Source: Castellaniella sp047971665 (GTDB taxonomy: Bacteria > Pseudomonadota > Gammaproteobacteria > Burkholderiales > Burkholderiaceae_B). Taken from it: a stretch of 64,000 nt of DNA. The position numbers and the translations under genes are program-made. The notes below the pieces were generated by a model. It was not told where the DNA came from and ran no database searches. It was given only the letters and a program-made list of their open reading frames with translations. Numbering within the stretch: position 1 is the stretch's first letter; the number at the start of each line of letters is the position of its first letter. This document shows, piece after piece, positions 52,044-60,974 of this stretch. Where the stretch lies: NCBI RefSeq assembly GCF_047971665.1, contig NZ_JBKEAA010000014.1, positions 1-64,000 of the forward strand, in the 5' to 3' direction.

Positions 52044-55000
52044 CTACGCGATCCCGCCGCCCAGTTTCTGCAATAAACCGCGTAATTTCTGCGTGCGGCC
52101 GGGGACGTCCACGGCACCGCCAAAGACGATTTTCAGTCGATCCGGGCCGTTCAGGCGGATCTGACGGTCCTGTTGCACCAGTTCGATGATGCGCAGCGGA
52201 TCCACGTTGGGCTGGGCGGCGAACTGGATCGAGGCCTGGGTTTCGCCTGCGTCGATCTTGATGACGCCCAGCGGCTCGGCCAGCAGGCGCAGGCGATGCA
52301 GCGACAGCAGGTTCTGACCGGCCTCGGGCAGCTTGCCGTAGCGGTCGATCAGTTCTTCCTGCAGCAGCGTGAGCGTGTCGGCATCGGCGGCATGCGCCAG
52401 ACGCTTGTACAGGCCCAGCCGCGCTTGCACATCGGCGCAGTAGTCCGAGGGCAGCAGGGCCGGCGTATGCAGATTGACTTCGCACTGGGTGCCGAAGGGC
52501 GAATCCAGGTCGGGCTCCTCGCCGGATTTCAGCGCGCGCACGGCGGCGGCCAGCATGTCGTTGTACAGGCTGTAGCCGATCTCCTGGATGTTGCCGGACT
52601 GCGATTCGCCCAGCACCTCGCCGCTGCCGCGGATCTCCAGGTCGTGCATGGCCAGGAAGAAACCCGCGCCCAGTTCCTCCATGGCCTGGATGGCCTCCAG
52701 GCGCTTTTTGGCGTTGGCGGTGATGGCGTCCTCGCCGGGGGTGAGCATATAGGCGTAGGCCTGATGGTGGGACCGGCCCACCCGACCGCGCAGCTGGTGC
52801 AATTGCGCCAGGCCCAGCTTGTCGGCCCGGTGAATGAGGATGGTGTTGGCCGAGGGCACGTCGATGCCGGTCTCGATGATGGTGGTGCACAACAGCACGT
52901 TGCAGCGTTGCTGGTAGAAGCTTTTCATGACTTCCTCCAGTTCGCGCTCGGCCATCTGGCCGTGGGCGATGGCGATCCGTGCTTCTGGGACGAGCTCCTG
53001 CAAGCGCGCATGGCGGTTGTGGATGGTCTCGACCTCGTTGTGCAGGAAATAGACCTGTCCGCCGCGCTTGAGTTCGCGCAGGATGGCTTCGCGGATGGTG
53101 CTGCCATCCTCGCGGCGCACGAAAGTCTTGATGGCCAGCCGCTTTTGCGGCGCGGTCGCGATCACGGAAAAATCGCGGATGCCTTCCAGCGACATGCCCA
53201 GGGTGCGTGGAATCGGCGTGGCAGTCAGGGTCAGCACATCGACCTCGGCGCGCAGGGCCTTCAGGGCTTCCTTCTGGCGGACGCCGAAACGGTGCTCCTC
53301 GTCGATGATGACCAGGCCAAGCTGTTTGTAGCGCACGTCCCTGGACAGGATCTTGTGCGTGCCGATGACGATGTCCACTGAGCCCTCGGCCAGGCCCGCA
53401 ATGGCCTTGGCCGTTTCCTTGCCGGTCCGGAAACGCGAGAGCTCGGCGATGCGGACCGGCCAGTCGGCGAAACGGGTGGCAAAATTCTGCGCATGCTGTT
53501 CGGCCAGCAGCGTGGTGGGGCACAGCAGCGCCACCTGACGGCCATTCATGACAGCGAGGAAGGCCGCACGCAGGGCGACCTCGGTCTTGCCGAAACCGAC
53601 GTCGCCGCAGACCAGGCGGTCCATGGGACGGCCGGAGGTCATGTCCTGGATCACCGCTGTGATGGCGGCGGCCTGGTCGGGGGTTTCTTCAAAGCCGAAC
53701 CCTTCGGCGAAGGCCTGGTAGTCGCGGGCGGGGAATTTGAAATTGAGGCCTTCGCGTGCGGCCCGGCAGGCGTACAGCGCGAGCAGTTCAGCCGCGGTGT
53801 CGCGCGCCTGGCGGGCCGCCTTGCGGCGGGCTTTTTCCCATTGGCCGGAGCCCAGTGGATGCAGCGGCGCCTGGTCCGGATCGGCGCCGCTGTAGCGGGC
53901 GATCAGGTGCAGCTGCGAGACTGGCACGTACAGGGTGGCGTCGCGGGCATATTCGAGATGCAGCAGTTCGATGGGACCTTCGCCCAGGTCCATGTTGACC
54001 AGTCCATGGTAGCGGCCGATGCCGTGCTGCACGTGGACCACAGGATCGCCCACATGCAGTTCGGCCAGATCGCGCACCATGGCGTCAATATCGCTGATGC
54101 GCTCATGGCGGTGGCGCGCGCGGGCCGGCCGGCCCGCCTGGGCAGGGTAGAGATCGTTTTCCGTCAGCACGGCCAGCCCGGAGGAGGGCGCCAGGAACCC
54201 GCCCGACAGCGGAGCGACCACTAGAGCGAAATCGCCGCTGCGCGGCGTCCGCGGCCCGCCACGCTCCGGGGAGGGGCGGACTGTCCCGGGGCGGTCCGGC
54301 GATGAAAAACGTGCCTCGCTGCGCAGCCAGTCCTGCCACGTATCGAAGATGGCGTCGGGTTTGAGCCGGTAGTCCGCCAGCAGTTCCGCGATGGTTTCCC
54401 GCCGGCCGGCGGAATCGACGCACAGCGCGGTGCGCAGCGATGTCGAGGCCAGGTGGCGGCGCAGATCGGCCAGGGGGTCGTCGGCGCGGCGATTGACGGC
54501 GGCCGCCGGGCAGGGGGCGAAGTCCGGATGCGCGCCTTCGTCCGTGAAGGCCAGCCGCGCCAGGCCGCGCAGGTGACCGTGAAAAGTCTCGTCGTCCAGG
54601 AACAGCGCGTCGGGTGGCAGCACCGGACGTTCCGGATCGGATTTCAGGAACTGCCAGCGGTTGCGCGCGTCTTGCGTGAAGCGGACGATGGCGGCCGGGA
54701 CATCGCCCAGCGTGACGGCGGTGGTGTCGGGTGGCAGATAGTCGAACAGTGTGGCGGTCTGTTCGAAGAACAGCGGCAGGTAATACTCGATGCCGGCGAA
54801 GGCGATGCCGTTGCCGATGTCCTTGTAGGGCAGGGCGCGCGACGGGTCGCCTTCAAAGACCTCGCGAAAGCGCGCGCGGAACCGGTTGCGCGCGGCTTCG
54901 TCCATGGGGAATTCGCGGCCGGGCAGCAACTCGATTTCCTTGACCGGGTACAGGCTGCGCTGTGTGTCGCCATCGAAGCTGCGGATGGATTCGATCTCGC

Positions 55001-55589
55001 GGTCGAACAGATCGATGCGGTAAGGCAGGGCCGAGCCCATGGGAAACAGGTCGATCAGGCCGCCCCGGATACAGAATTCGCCCGGTGCGCCCACCTGGGT
55101 CACATGGCTGTAATTGGCCAGGGTCAGCTGGGTGCGCAGGCGCTCCTCGTCCAGCGCGTCGCCCTGGCGGAAATGGAAGGTATAGGCGGCCAGGAAGGCG
55201 GGCGGCGCCAGGCGGACCAGGGCGGTAGTGATCGGGACGACCAGGATGTCCACCTCGCTCTGGCCCAGGGCGTGCAGGGTGCGCAGGCGTTCGGAAATCA
55301 GATCCTGGTGCGGCGAAAAGCTGTCGTAGGGCAGGGTTTCCCAATCGGGCAGAAAGCGCACGCGCAGATCCGGATCGAACAGGGCAATCTCGTCGGCCAG
55401 ACGCCGTGCCGCCAGGGGATCGGCGCAGAACGCGGCCAGCAGATGCCGGGCTTCACGCGCCAGGGCGGCCAGCAGCAGGGCATCGCCCGATCCAGGCGGC
55501 CGGGGCTGCGTGTAACGCTGGCCAGGGCGCAAAGCGGCGAGCGTGGGGCCGGTCGATGGCAGGGGCGGGATATCGATTGAGGGGTCCAT
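52044..55589 (-). CDS. mfd: transcription-repair coupling factor Mfd
   Basis: 1181 residues, family-typical (about 1150). Removes RNA polymerase stalled at DNA lesions and recruits UvrA. N-terminal UvrB-homology region includes DPDLRVRFLPDWETLPYDSFSPH and FCIRGGLIDLFPMGS. The RNA-polymerase interaction (CarD-like) domain has GDPVVHVQHGIGRYHGL. The RecG-like translocase has Walker A in CGDVGFGKTEVALRAAF and the DEEH box in VIIDEEHRFGVRQKEAL. Further motifs are TLTATPIPRTLGMSL, GQMAERELEEVM and QLRGRVGRSHHQAYAYM. A C-terminal TRCF domain is present. Start at ATG; a strongly basic Ala-rich leader is absent. Confidence 0.97.
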   Translation of the reverse strand: MDPSIDIPPLPSTGPTLAALRPGQRYTQPRPPGSGDALLLAALAREARHLLAAFCADPLAARRLADEIALFDPDLRVRFLPDWETLPYDSFSPHQDLISERLRTLHALGQSEVDILVVPITTALVRLAPPAFLAAYTFHFRQGDALDEERLRTQLTLANYSHVTQVGAPGEFCIRGGLIDLFPMGSALPYRIDLFDREIESIRSFDGDTQRSLYPVKEIELLPGREFPMDEAARNRFRARFREVFEGDPSRALPYKDIGNGIAFAGIEYYLPLFFEQTATLFDYLPPDTTAVTLGDVPAAIVRFTQDARNRWQFLKSDPERPVLPPDALFLDDETFHGHLRGLARLAFTDEGAHPDFAPCPAAAVNRRADDPLADLRRHLASTSLRTALCVDSAGRRETIAELLADYRLKPDAIFDTWQDWLRSEARFSSPDRPGTVRPSPERGGPRTPRSGDFALVVAPLSGGFLAPSSGLAVLTENDLYPAQAGRPARARHRHERISDIDAMVRDLAELHVGDPVVHVQHGIGRYHGLVNMDLGEGPIELLHLEYARDATLYVPVSQLHLIARYSGADPDQAPLHPLGSGQWEKARRKAARQARDTAAELLALYACRAAREGLNFKFPARDYQAFAEGFGFEETPDQAAAITAVIQDMTSGRPMDRLVCGDVGFGKTEVALRAAFLAVMNGRQVALLCPTTLLAEQHAQNFATRFADWPVRIAELSRFRTGKETAKAIAGLAEGSVDIVIGTHKILSRDVRYKQLGLVIIDEEHRFGVRQKEALKALRAEVDVLTLTATPIPRTLGMSLEGIRDFSVIATAPQKRLAIKTFVRREDGSTIREAILRELKRGGQVYFLHNEVETIHNRHARLQELVPEARIAIAHGQMAERELEEVMKSFYQQRCNVLLCTTIIETGIDVPSANTILIHRADKLGLAQLHQLRGRVGRSHHQAYAYMLTPGEDAITANAKKRLEAIQAMEELGAGFFLAMHDLEIRGSGEVLGESQSGNIQEIGYSLYNDMLAAAVRALKSGEEPDLDSPFGTQCEVNLHTPALLPSDYCADVQARLGLYKRLAHAADADTLTLLQEELIDRYGKLPEAGQNLLSLHRLRLLAEPLGVIKIDAGETQASIQFAAQPNVDPLRIIELVQQDRQIRLNGPDRLKIVFGGAVDVPGRTQKLRGLLQKLGGGIA

Positions 55590-55728
55590 GGAGAATCGGG
55601 CGGTGACGGCTGACGCGCGCCGGTCAGGTTTTTCTTGGTTCTTTCGCGCAGGCGACCGCGCGGCGCGACCCGGGCAGGTGGCCGCGCAACGCGGGCAGAA
55701 TGGGAATGGTCATCAGGGCATCAGTATA

Positions 55729-55836
55729 AAGGCGGGCCGTGACGTCAAGGCGGATCACGGTGTCCGGGCGGATCGTGGTGCGAAGAGGGGTCGTGATGCG
55801 AAGGTGGATCGCGGCGCGGAGGCGGACTGCGTTTCG
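55729..55836 (+). repeat. six tandem 18-bp degenerate repeats between mfd and ptxS
   Basis: Units begin at 55729, 55747, 55765, 55783, 55801 and 55819, each variants of AAGGCGGATCGTGGTGCG with no indels. They lie in the 354-bp gap between the divergent mfd and ptxS starts. The 18-bp period equals six codons, and one plus-strand frame stays open through them, encoding KADHGV/RADRGA-like hexapeptides, but no protein family was recognised. Confidence 0.75.
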
Positions 55837-55943
55837 TGCGCCGGCATGGCCTGCCGGGTGACTACAATGAATGCTTCTTCCATGCAGTCGCGCGCGGCCC
55901 GCCTGAATCCGGCCCGGCGCGTGCTCTCCGGACTTTTTCGCTC

Positions 55944-56972
55944 ATGAGCCATCATCCGCCGCGCAGCACGATCGCCGATGTCGCCCGTCATGCGGGGGTC
56001 TCCAAGGCGACGGTGTCGCGGTTCCTCAACCACCGGGACACCCTGCTGTCGCCGGAAATCGCCCAGCGTGTCGAGGCGGCGATCGCCGCCCTGGTCTACA
56101 CGCCCAGTCCGATGGCCCGGGCGCTCAAGCGCGGGCGTTCGCGGCTGATCGGCCTGGTGGTGGCCGACATCACCAATCCCTATTCCGTCGCCGTTCTCAA
56201 AGGGGCGGAACAGGCCTGCCGCCAGGCGGGCTACCTGATGATGCTGTTCAATCTGGACAACGAGCGCGAGCGGGAAAGCGAGGGCCTGCAGGTCCTGTCT
56301 TCGTACCGGGTCGAGGGCTTCATCCTCAATACCATGGGCCTGGAACAAGGGGCGGCGCTCTCGCCGGCTCTGGGAGGACGGCCCGTGGTGCTGGTCGATC
56401 GTCTGCATCAGGGGCTGGAGGTCGATTTCGTGTCCCTGGACAATGTCCAGGCCATCGATGCCTGTTTCGATCATCTGATGGCGGCCGGCTATCGGGACAT
56501 CCTGTTGGCTACCGAGCCGTTGGGATCGGTCAGTTCCCGGATCGAACGCGTCCGGGCCTTCGATGCGCGTCTGGCCACGCAGGGTCCGCAGGCCCGTGGC
56601 CGTTCGATCGAGGTGGGGGCCGACGATGCCGAGAGGCTGACGCGTACCCTGCGGAACCTGCGCGACGCAGGGCGTCCTCCGCCCGCCGTGATCGCCGGCA
56701 ACAGCATTGTCAGCATGCGCGTTGTGGCCGCTGCGGCGCGTCTGGGCTGGCGCCTGGGGCCGGATCTCGGCCTGATCAGCATCGACGACACGCCCTGGGC
56801 CCCGTACGTCGGCTCCGGCATCAGCGCGGTGGCGCAACCCACGGATGCGCTGGGCGGTCGGGCCGCGCAGTGTCTGATCGAGCGGATCGGTGGCCTGGCG
56901 GTGCCCGCCCGCTCGATCCGGCTGCCTGGCACGCTGATCGCGCGAGGCTCGACGCAGCCTCAGGCCGCCTAG
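55944..56972 (+). CDS. ptxS: LacI-family regulator, PtxS-like
   Basis: 342 residues. N-terminal helix-turn-helix STIADVARHAGVSKATVSRFLN with the LacI hinge SPMARALKRGRSRLIGLVV, followed by a periplasmic-binding-protein-like effector domain (VVADITNPYSVAVLKGAEQAC, RPVVLVDRLHQGLEVDFVSLDN, GLISIDDTPWAPYVGSGISAVAQP). PtxS in Pseudomonas represses 2-ketogluconate genes and binds 2-ketogluconate. Here a perfect PtxS-type palindrome and kgu-like genes lie directly downstream, which supports the name. ATG chosen for the normal LacI start; the frame remains open for 36 codons upstream. Confidence 0.88.
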   Translation: MSHHPPRSTIADVARHAGVSKATVSRFLNHRDTLLSPEIAQRVEAAIAALVYTPSPMARALKRGRSRLIGLVVADITNPYSVAVLKGAEQACRQAGYLMMLFNLDNERERESEGLQVLSSYRVEGFILNTMGLEQGAALSPALGGRPVVLVDRLHQGLEVDFVSLDNVQAIDACFDHLMAAGYRDILLATEPLGSVSSRIERVRAFDARLATQGPQARGRSIEVGADDAERLTRTLRNLRDAGRPPPAVIAGNSIVSMRVVAAAARLGWRLGPDLGLISIDDTPWAPYVGSGISAVAQPTDALGGRAAQCLIERIGGLAVPARSIRLPGTLIARGSTQPQAA

Positions 56973-57077
56973 GCGGAGGCGACCCGCCCGGAACCAGGGT
57001 TCCGCAGGCGCGGCATGTCCGGGGAACGGGGATTCCAGGGTTTGCACTGATTTTCATTTCAGGCTTGTTTCAGTACG

Positions 57078-57093
57078 ATGAAACCGGTTTCAT
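57078..57093. promoter_or_regulatory. PtxS-type operator
   Basis: ATGAAACCGGTTTCAT is a perfect 16-bp palindrome. Its inner 14 bases TGAAACCGGTTTCA equal, as I recall, the operator reported for PtxS of Pseudomonas. It lies 106 bp after the ptxS stop and 27 bp before the first transporter gene, well placed to repress the downstream operon. Confidence 0.85.
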
Positions 57094-57119
57094 GGACACG
57101 AATTCTTCAGTAAACCGCC

Positions 57120-57794
57120 GTGAATTACACCTTTCAGTTTGGTCCGGTCTTCCAGGCGTGGCCGCTGCTGCTGCGCGGTACCTGGATGACGATTCAGCTC
57201 TCCGGCCTGGCCATGCTGTTCGGCCTGGGGGTGGCGGTGCTGTGCGCCTGGGGCAAGACTGCCGGCCCGGCGATCGCCCGGACGGTGATCCAGGTCTACA
57301 TCGAACTCATCCGCAACACCCCTTTCCTGGTGCAGTTGTTCTTTTTCTTTTTTGCGCTGCCAGCCGTCGGCGTGCGCTGGTCGCCCTATACAGCGGCGCT
57401 GGTCGCCATGACGGTGAATCTGGGCGCTTACGCCACGGAAATCGTCCGCGCCGGGATCGAGGCCATCCCCCGGGGGCAGATCGAAGCCGGCCTGGCCCTG
57501 AACCTGACCCGGATCGAGGTCTTCCGCTTCATTGTGCTTAAACCTGCGCTGCGCGCCATCTATCCGGCGCTCACCAGCCAGTTCATCCTGCTGATGCTGG
57601 CTTCCAGCGTGGTGTCGGTGATCTCCGCCGATGACCTGACCTCGGTGGCCGCCACCTTGCAGTCTGAGACCTTCCGCAGTTTCGAGATCTACATCGTCAT
57701 CACGCTGATCTATCTGGCGCTGACGCTGTGCTTTTCCTATGTTTTCCGCCGGATCCACGACCGGTACCTGAGCTATCCGGACGGCCGCGCATGA
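57120..57794 (+). CDS. ABC transporter permease, polar amino acid type (HisM/GltJ-like)
   Basis: 224 residues from a GTG start; five membrane helices. Inner-membrane permease of the PAAT/HAAT branch. The family signature YIELIRNTPFLVQLFFFFFALP follows helix 1-2. The EAA loop contacting the ATPase reads GIEAIPRGQIEAGLALNLTRIEVFRFIVLKPALRAI. First gene of the transporter operon, just after the PtxS-type palindrome. The ribosome site is weak. The four-base overlap with the next permease (ATGA at 57791-57794) indicates coupling. In this context the substrate is probably a sugar acid rather than an amino acid. Confidence 0.9.
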   Translation: MNYTFQFGPVFQAWPLLLRGTWMTIQLSGLAMLFGLGVAVLCAWGKTAGPAIARTVIQVYIELIRNTPFLVQLFFFFFALPAVGVRWSPYTAALVAMTVNLGAYATEIVRAGIEAIPRGQIEAGLALNLTRIEVFRFIVLKPALRAIYPALTSQFILLMLASSVVSVISADDLTSVAATLQSETFRSFEIYIVITLIYLALTLCFSYVFRRIHDRYLSYPDGRA

Positions 57795-58447
57795 GAACCT
57801 TCGGCTCCTCCGATTTCTGGTACATCCTGCAGGCCGCCCAATGGACCGTGCTGCTGTCGATCATCGCCTTCATCGGCGGCGGGGTGGTCGGACTGGTCGT
57901 GGCGCTGGCGCGCACGGGCGCGAACCGCACGGCCCGGGCGCTGGCGACGGGGTTCATCCAGGTGTTTCGCGGCACGCCCCTGCTGTTGCAGCTGTTCCTG
58001 GTGTTTTTTGGCGCGCCGGTGATCGGTTTCGAGGTCGATCCCTGGACGGCGGCCGCCGTCGCCCTGACGCTGAATGCGGGATCGTTTCTGGGCGAGATCT
58101 GGCGCGGCTGCATCGAGGCCGTTCCGCGCGGCCAATGGGAAGCCGCCGCCGCGCTGGGGCTGAGCTATCGAGACCGCCTGCGCGATGTGATCCTGCCTCA
58201 GGCGCTCAAGATCGCCGTACCGCCCACGGTCGGCTATCTGGTCCAGGTCATCAAGGGCACGTCGCTGGCAGCCATCATCGGATTCACCGAGCTGACCCGT
58301 GCGGGGCAGATCGTGAACAACGCCACGTTCGAGCCCATGGTGGTGTTTTCCATCGTGGCGGCCTTGTACTTTCTGCTGTGCTGGCCGTTGTCGCTGCTGG
58401 CGGGGCGGATGGAAAAGCGTCTGGCGCTTGCCCAGGCGCGTGGATAG
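57791..58447 (+). CDS. ABC transporter permease, polar amino acid type, second subunit
   Basis: 218 residues, five membrane helices. Heterodimer partner of the preceding permease. Family signatures FIQVFRGTPLLLQLFLVFFGAP and the EAA loop CIEAVPRGQWEAAAALGLSYRDRLRDVILPQALKI. The start ATG overlaps the preceding stop; an upstream extension of the frame is only the end of that gene read in another frame. Followed after 78 bp by the binding-protein gene. Confidence 0.92.
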   Translation: MRTFGSSDFWYILQAAQWTVLLSIIAFIGGGVVGLVVALARTGANRTARALATGFIQVFRGTPLLLQLFLVFFGAPVIGFEVDPWTAAAVALTLNAGSFLGEIWRGCIEAVPRGQWEAAAALGLSYRDRLRDVILPQALKIAVPPTVGYLVQVIKGTSLAAIIGFTELTRAGQIVNNATFEPMVVFSIVAALYFLLCWPLSLLAGRMEKRLALAQARG

Positions 58448-58525
58448 GCGGACGGGATGACGGGGCATGTCCGGCCCCATTTCGATGTCAACAGGCCTCG
58501 GGCCGACAACCTCACGGAGACTTCC

Positions 58526-59335
58526 ATGTTCAAGAATCATACGTTACGCGGCATCCTGGGCGGCGCCCTGCTGGCCACCTGCGCCACGCTGGCCATCGGT
58601 CTGGCGCCCGCGGCCTCGGCCGAGACCATCGATCAGGTCAAACAAAAGGGCGAGCTGACCATCGGCATGCTGGTCGATTTCCCGCCCTACGGCATCATGA
58701 ACACCGAAAACCAGCCCGACGGCTACGATGCCGATGTGGCCAGGCTGTTGGCCAAGGATCTGGGCGTCAAGGTCAAACTCGTGCCGGTGACCGGCCCCAA
58801 TCGCATTCCCTATCTGCTGACCGACAAGGTCGATGTGCTGGTGGCCTCGTTGGCGATCACGCCGGAACGCGCCAAACAGGTGCAGTTCTCGCATCCGTAC
58901 TCGGCCGCGCAGATCGTGGTGTTCGGTGGCAAGGACCTCGAGATCTCCGGACCGGAAGGTCTGTCGGGCAAGCGGATCGGTGTGGCGCGCGCCAGCACCC
59001 AGGATATCGCGGTCACCAAGATCGCCCCCAAGGACGCCGATGTCCGTCGCTTCGACGATGACGCTTCGGCCATGCAGGCGCTGCTGTCCGGCCAGGTCGA
59101 TGCGATCGGCTGCTCGACCACGGTCGCTGCCGGCATTGCCAAGCGCGCCCCGGACCGTTTCGACAACAAGTTCGTGCTGCTGCAGCAGGAAATGGCCGTG
59201 GCCATGCGTCCGGGACAGCCCGAAACCCTGAAGGTCATCAATGAACTGATCGATCGCAACGTGCAGAACGGCGAATTCAGCAAGCTCTACCAGAAATGGC
59301 TGGGCACGCCGCTGCCGACGCTGAAGCAATCCTGA
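58526..59335 (+). CDS. periplasmic substrate-binding protein, family 3 (SBP_bac_3)
   Basis: 269 residues. Signal peptide ends LAPAASA, with a cut before ETIDQV (residue 33). Two-lobed binding protein: LTIGMLVDFPPYGIMN, GYDADVARLLAKDLGVKV and the LAITPERAKQVQFSHPY motif with the carboxylate-binding Arg115. Amino-acid binders of this family have an Asp that holds the alpha-amino group in the second lobe (DAxxxD); here the matching region is QVDAIGCSTTVA, with Ser197 at that place. This suits a ligand without an amino group. GGAG lies six bases before the ATG. The gene sits in the operon between the permeases and the ATPase. Confidence 0.9.
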   Translation: MFKNHTLRGILGGALLATCATLAIGLAPAASAETIDQVKQKGELTIGMLVDFPPYGIMNTENQPDGYDADVARLLAKDLGVKVKLVPVTGPNRIPYLLTDKVDVLVASLAITPERAKQVQFSHPYSAAQIVVFGGKDLEISGPEGLSGKRIGVARASTQDIAVTKIAPKDADVRRFDDDASAMQALLSGQVDAIGCSTTVAAGIAKRAPDRFDNKFVLLQQEMAVAMRPGQPETLKVINELIDRNVQNGEFSKLYQKWLGTPLPTLKQS

Positions 59336-59354
59336 TCTCTTGCGGTCCGCCGAC

Positions 59355-60125
59355 ATGACTGCGACTTCGACCCGGGATGCGCCTGCCGGCGCCCCGATCA
59401 TCCAGATCGAGAAACTCAACAAATGGTACGGGCAGTTTCATGCCCTGACCGACATCGACCTGACGGTGGCGGCGGGTGAACGCATCGTGATCTGCGGCCC
59501 CTCGGGCTCGGGCAAGTCCACCCTGATCCGTTGCATCAACGGCCTGGAAACCATCCGGGACGGGCGCATCGAGGTGGACGGCATCACCCTGGGTGCCGAT
59601 GGGCGCGGGGTCGATGCCGTGCGCCAGGAAGTCGGCATGGTGTTCCAGCAGTTCAACCTGTTCCCCCACATGACGGTGCTGCGCAATTGCATGCTGGCGC
59701 CGATGCGGTCGCGGGGGCTGAAAGCCGATCAGGCCGAGGCCCTGGCGATGGAGTATCTGTCGCGTGTGCGGATCGCCGAGCAGGCGCACAAATATCCCAG
59801 CCAGTTGTCAGGGGGGCAGCAGCAGCGCGTGGCGATTGCCCGTGCGCTGTGCATGACGCCCAAGGTCATGCTGTTCGACGAGCCCACTTCCGCGCTCGAT
59901 CCGGAAATGGTCAAAGAGGTTCTCGACACCATGATCGGCCTGGCGCGCGAGGGCATGACCATGCTGTGCGTGACCCACGAGATGGGCTTTGCCCGCAGTG
60001 TGGCCGACCGGGTGATTTTCATGGCCGACGGGCGCATCATCGAGCAGGCGCCGCCGGATCAGTTCTTCGACGCGCCGAGTCATGAGAAAACGCGCAGTTT
60101 CCTCGGCCAGATTCTGAATCACTGA
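59355..60125 (+). CDS. ABC transporter ATP-binding protein, polar amino acid type (GlnQ/HisP-like)
   Basis: 256 residues. Cytoplasmic ATPase energising the two permeases. Walker A GPSGSGKSTLIRCINGLE, Q-loop MVFQQFNLFPHMTVL, signature LSGGQQQRVAIARALCM, Walker B VMLFDEPTSALDPEMV and the switch His in MLCVTHEMGF are all intact. The MVFQQFNLFPHMTVL form and the short length place it in the amino-acid-transporter group. The ATG is chosen over a TTG five codons earlier. Ten bases before the KguE-like gene, so the transporter and enzymes are one transcript. Confidence 0.94.
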   Translation: MTATSTRDAPAGAPIIQIEKLNKWYGQFHALTDIDLTVAAGERIVICGPSGSGKSTLIRCINGLETIRDGRIEVDGITLGADGRGVDAVRQEVGMVFQQFNLFPHMTVLRNCMLAPMRSRGLKADQAEALAMEYLSRVRIAEQAHKYPSQLSGGQQQRVAIARALCMTPKVMLFDEPTSALDPEMVKEVLDTMIGLAREGMTMLCVTHEMGFARSVADRVIFMADGRIIEQAPPDQFFDAPSHEKTRSFLGQILNH

Positions 60126-60134
60126 GGCGCGACC

Positions 60135-60950
60135 ATGCATGCGCAGATCCCGGCGCGTGGTGCGCTGGTTTCCCTGACGGCCTTTGGCGCGGACGCCGTC
60201 CGCCTTCATGGCCAGGCTTTTTTCGCCCGTCTGGCCGCCGAGGCCGGCGCCGACGGGATCGAGGTGCGTGGCGAACTGCTGCGCGACGACGTGAACCGCG
60301 AACTCGACGTATTGGCGGCCTGGGCTGACGAGGCAGGCCTGGCGCGGGTCTATTCGAGTCCGTCGGGCCTGTGGGATGCCGCGGGCTGTTTCGACGCGGC
60401 AGCGGTCCGGGAAAGTCTGGATCGCGCCGAAAGGCTGGGCGCCGGCTGGTTGAAAATGTCGATCGGCGGCTTCGGGCCCGATGCGCTGTCTGGCCTGGGC
60501 GCGTTGCAGGCGATGCTGGCCGGCCGGCCGGTCGAATTGCTGATCGAGAACGACCAGACCGAATCCGCGGGGACGATTCCCGCGTTGACGGCGTTTTTCC
60601 GCGCGACCGATGAGGCCGGGATGCTGCTGGGCATGACCTTCGACATGGGCAACTGGCATTGGGTGGGCGAATGTCCCCTGCGGGCGGCCGACGCCTTTGC
60701 GTCCCGGATCCGCTATGTGCATTGCAAGGGGGTGCTGCGCGGCCCCGACCGCTGGGTGGCCGTGCCGCTGGAATCCTCCGCCGCGCCCTGGCGCGCGGTG
60801 CTGCGGGCGCTGCCCGTCATGTCGCCCCGGGCCATCGAGTATCCTTTGACCGGCGCGGATCTCGTGCGGGTCACTGGTCAGGCGCTGGTTGCCTTGCGCC
60901 GGCTGGAGCGTTCTTTCCCTGATGCGCCGGCGGGCGCGGTCTTGCCCTGA
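60135..60950 (+). CDS. kguE: sugar phosphate isomerase/epimerase-like protein, KguE-like
   Basis: 271 residues. Xylose-isomerase-like TIM barrel (AP endonuclease 2 fold). Expected metal ligands are visible: Glu in ADGIEVRGELL, Glu in ELLIENDQTES, Asp in GMTFDMGNWHW, His in IRYVHCKGVL and Glu in RAIEYPLTG. In Pseudomonas, kguE begins the 2-ketogluconate operon kguE-kguK-kguT-kguD and encodes a protein of this family and size, with an imprecisely known step. Assigned mainly from fold, size and order; other isomerases of the superfamily look similar. Confidence 0.8.
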   Translation: MHAQIPARGALVSLTAFGADAVRLHGQAFFARLAAEAGADGIEVRGELLRDDVNRELDVLAAWADEAGLARVYSSPSGLWDAAGCFDAAAVRESLDRAERLGAGWLKMSIGGFGPDALSGLGALQAMLAGRPVELLIENDQTESAGTIPALTAFFRATDEAGMLLGMTFDMGNWHWVGECPLRAADAFASRIRYVHCKGVLRGPDRWVAVPLESSAAPWRAVLRALPVMSPRAIEYPLTGADLVRVTGQALVALRRLERSFPDAPAGAVLP

Positions 60951-60974
60951 CATGCCGAAAGGAGCCGTCTTTTT

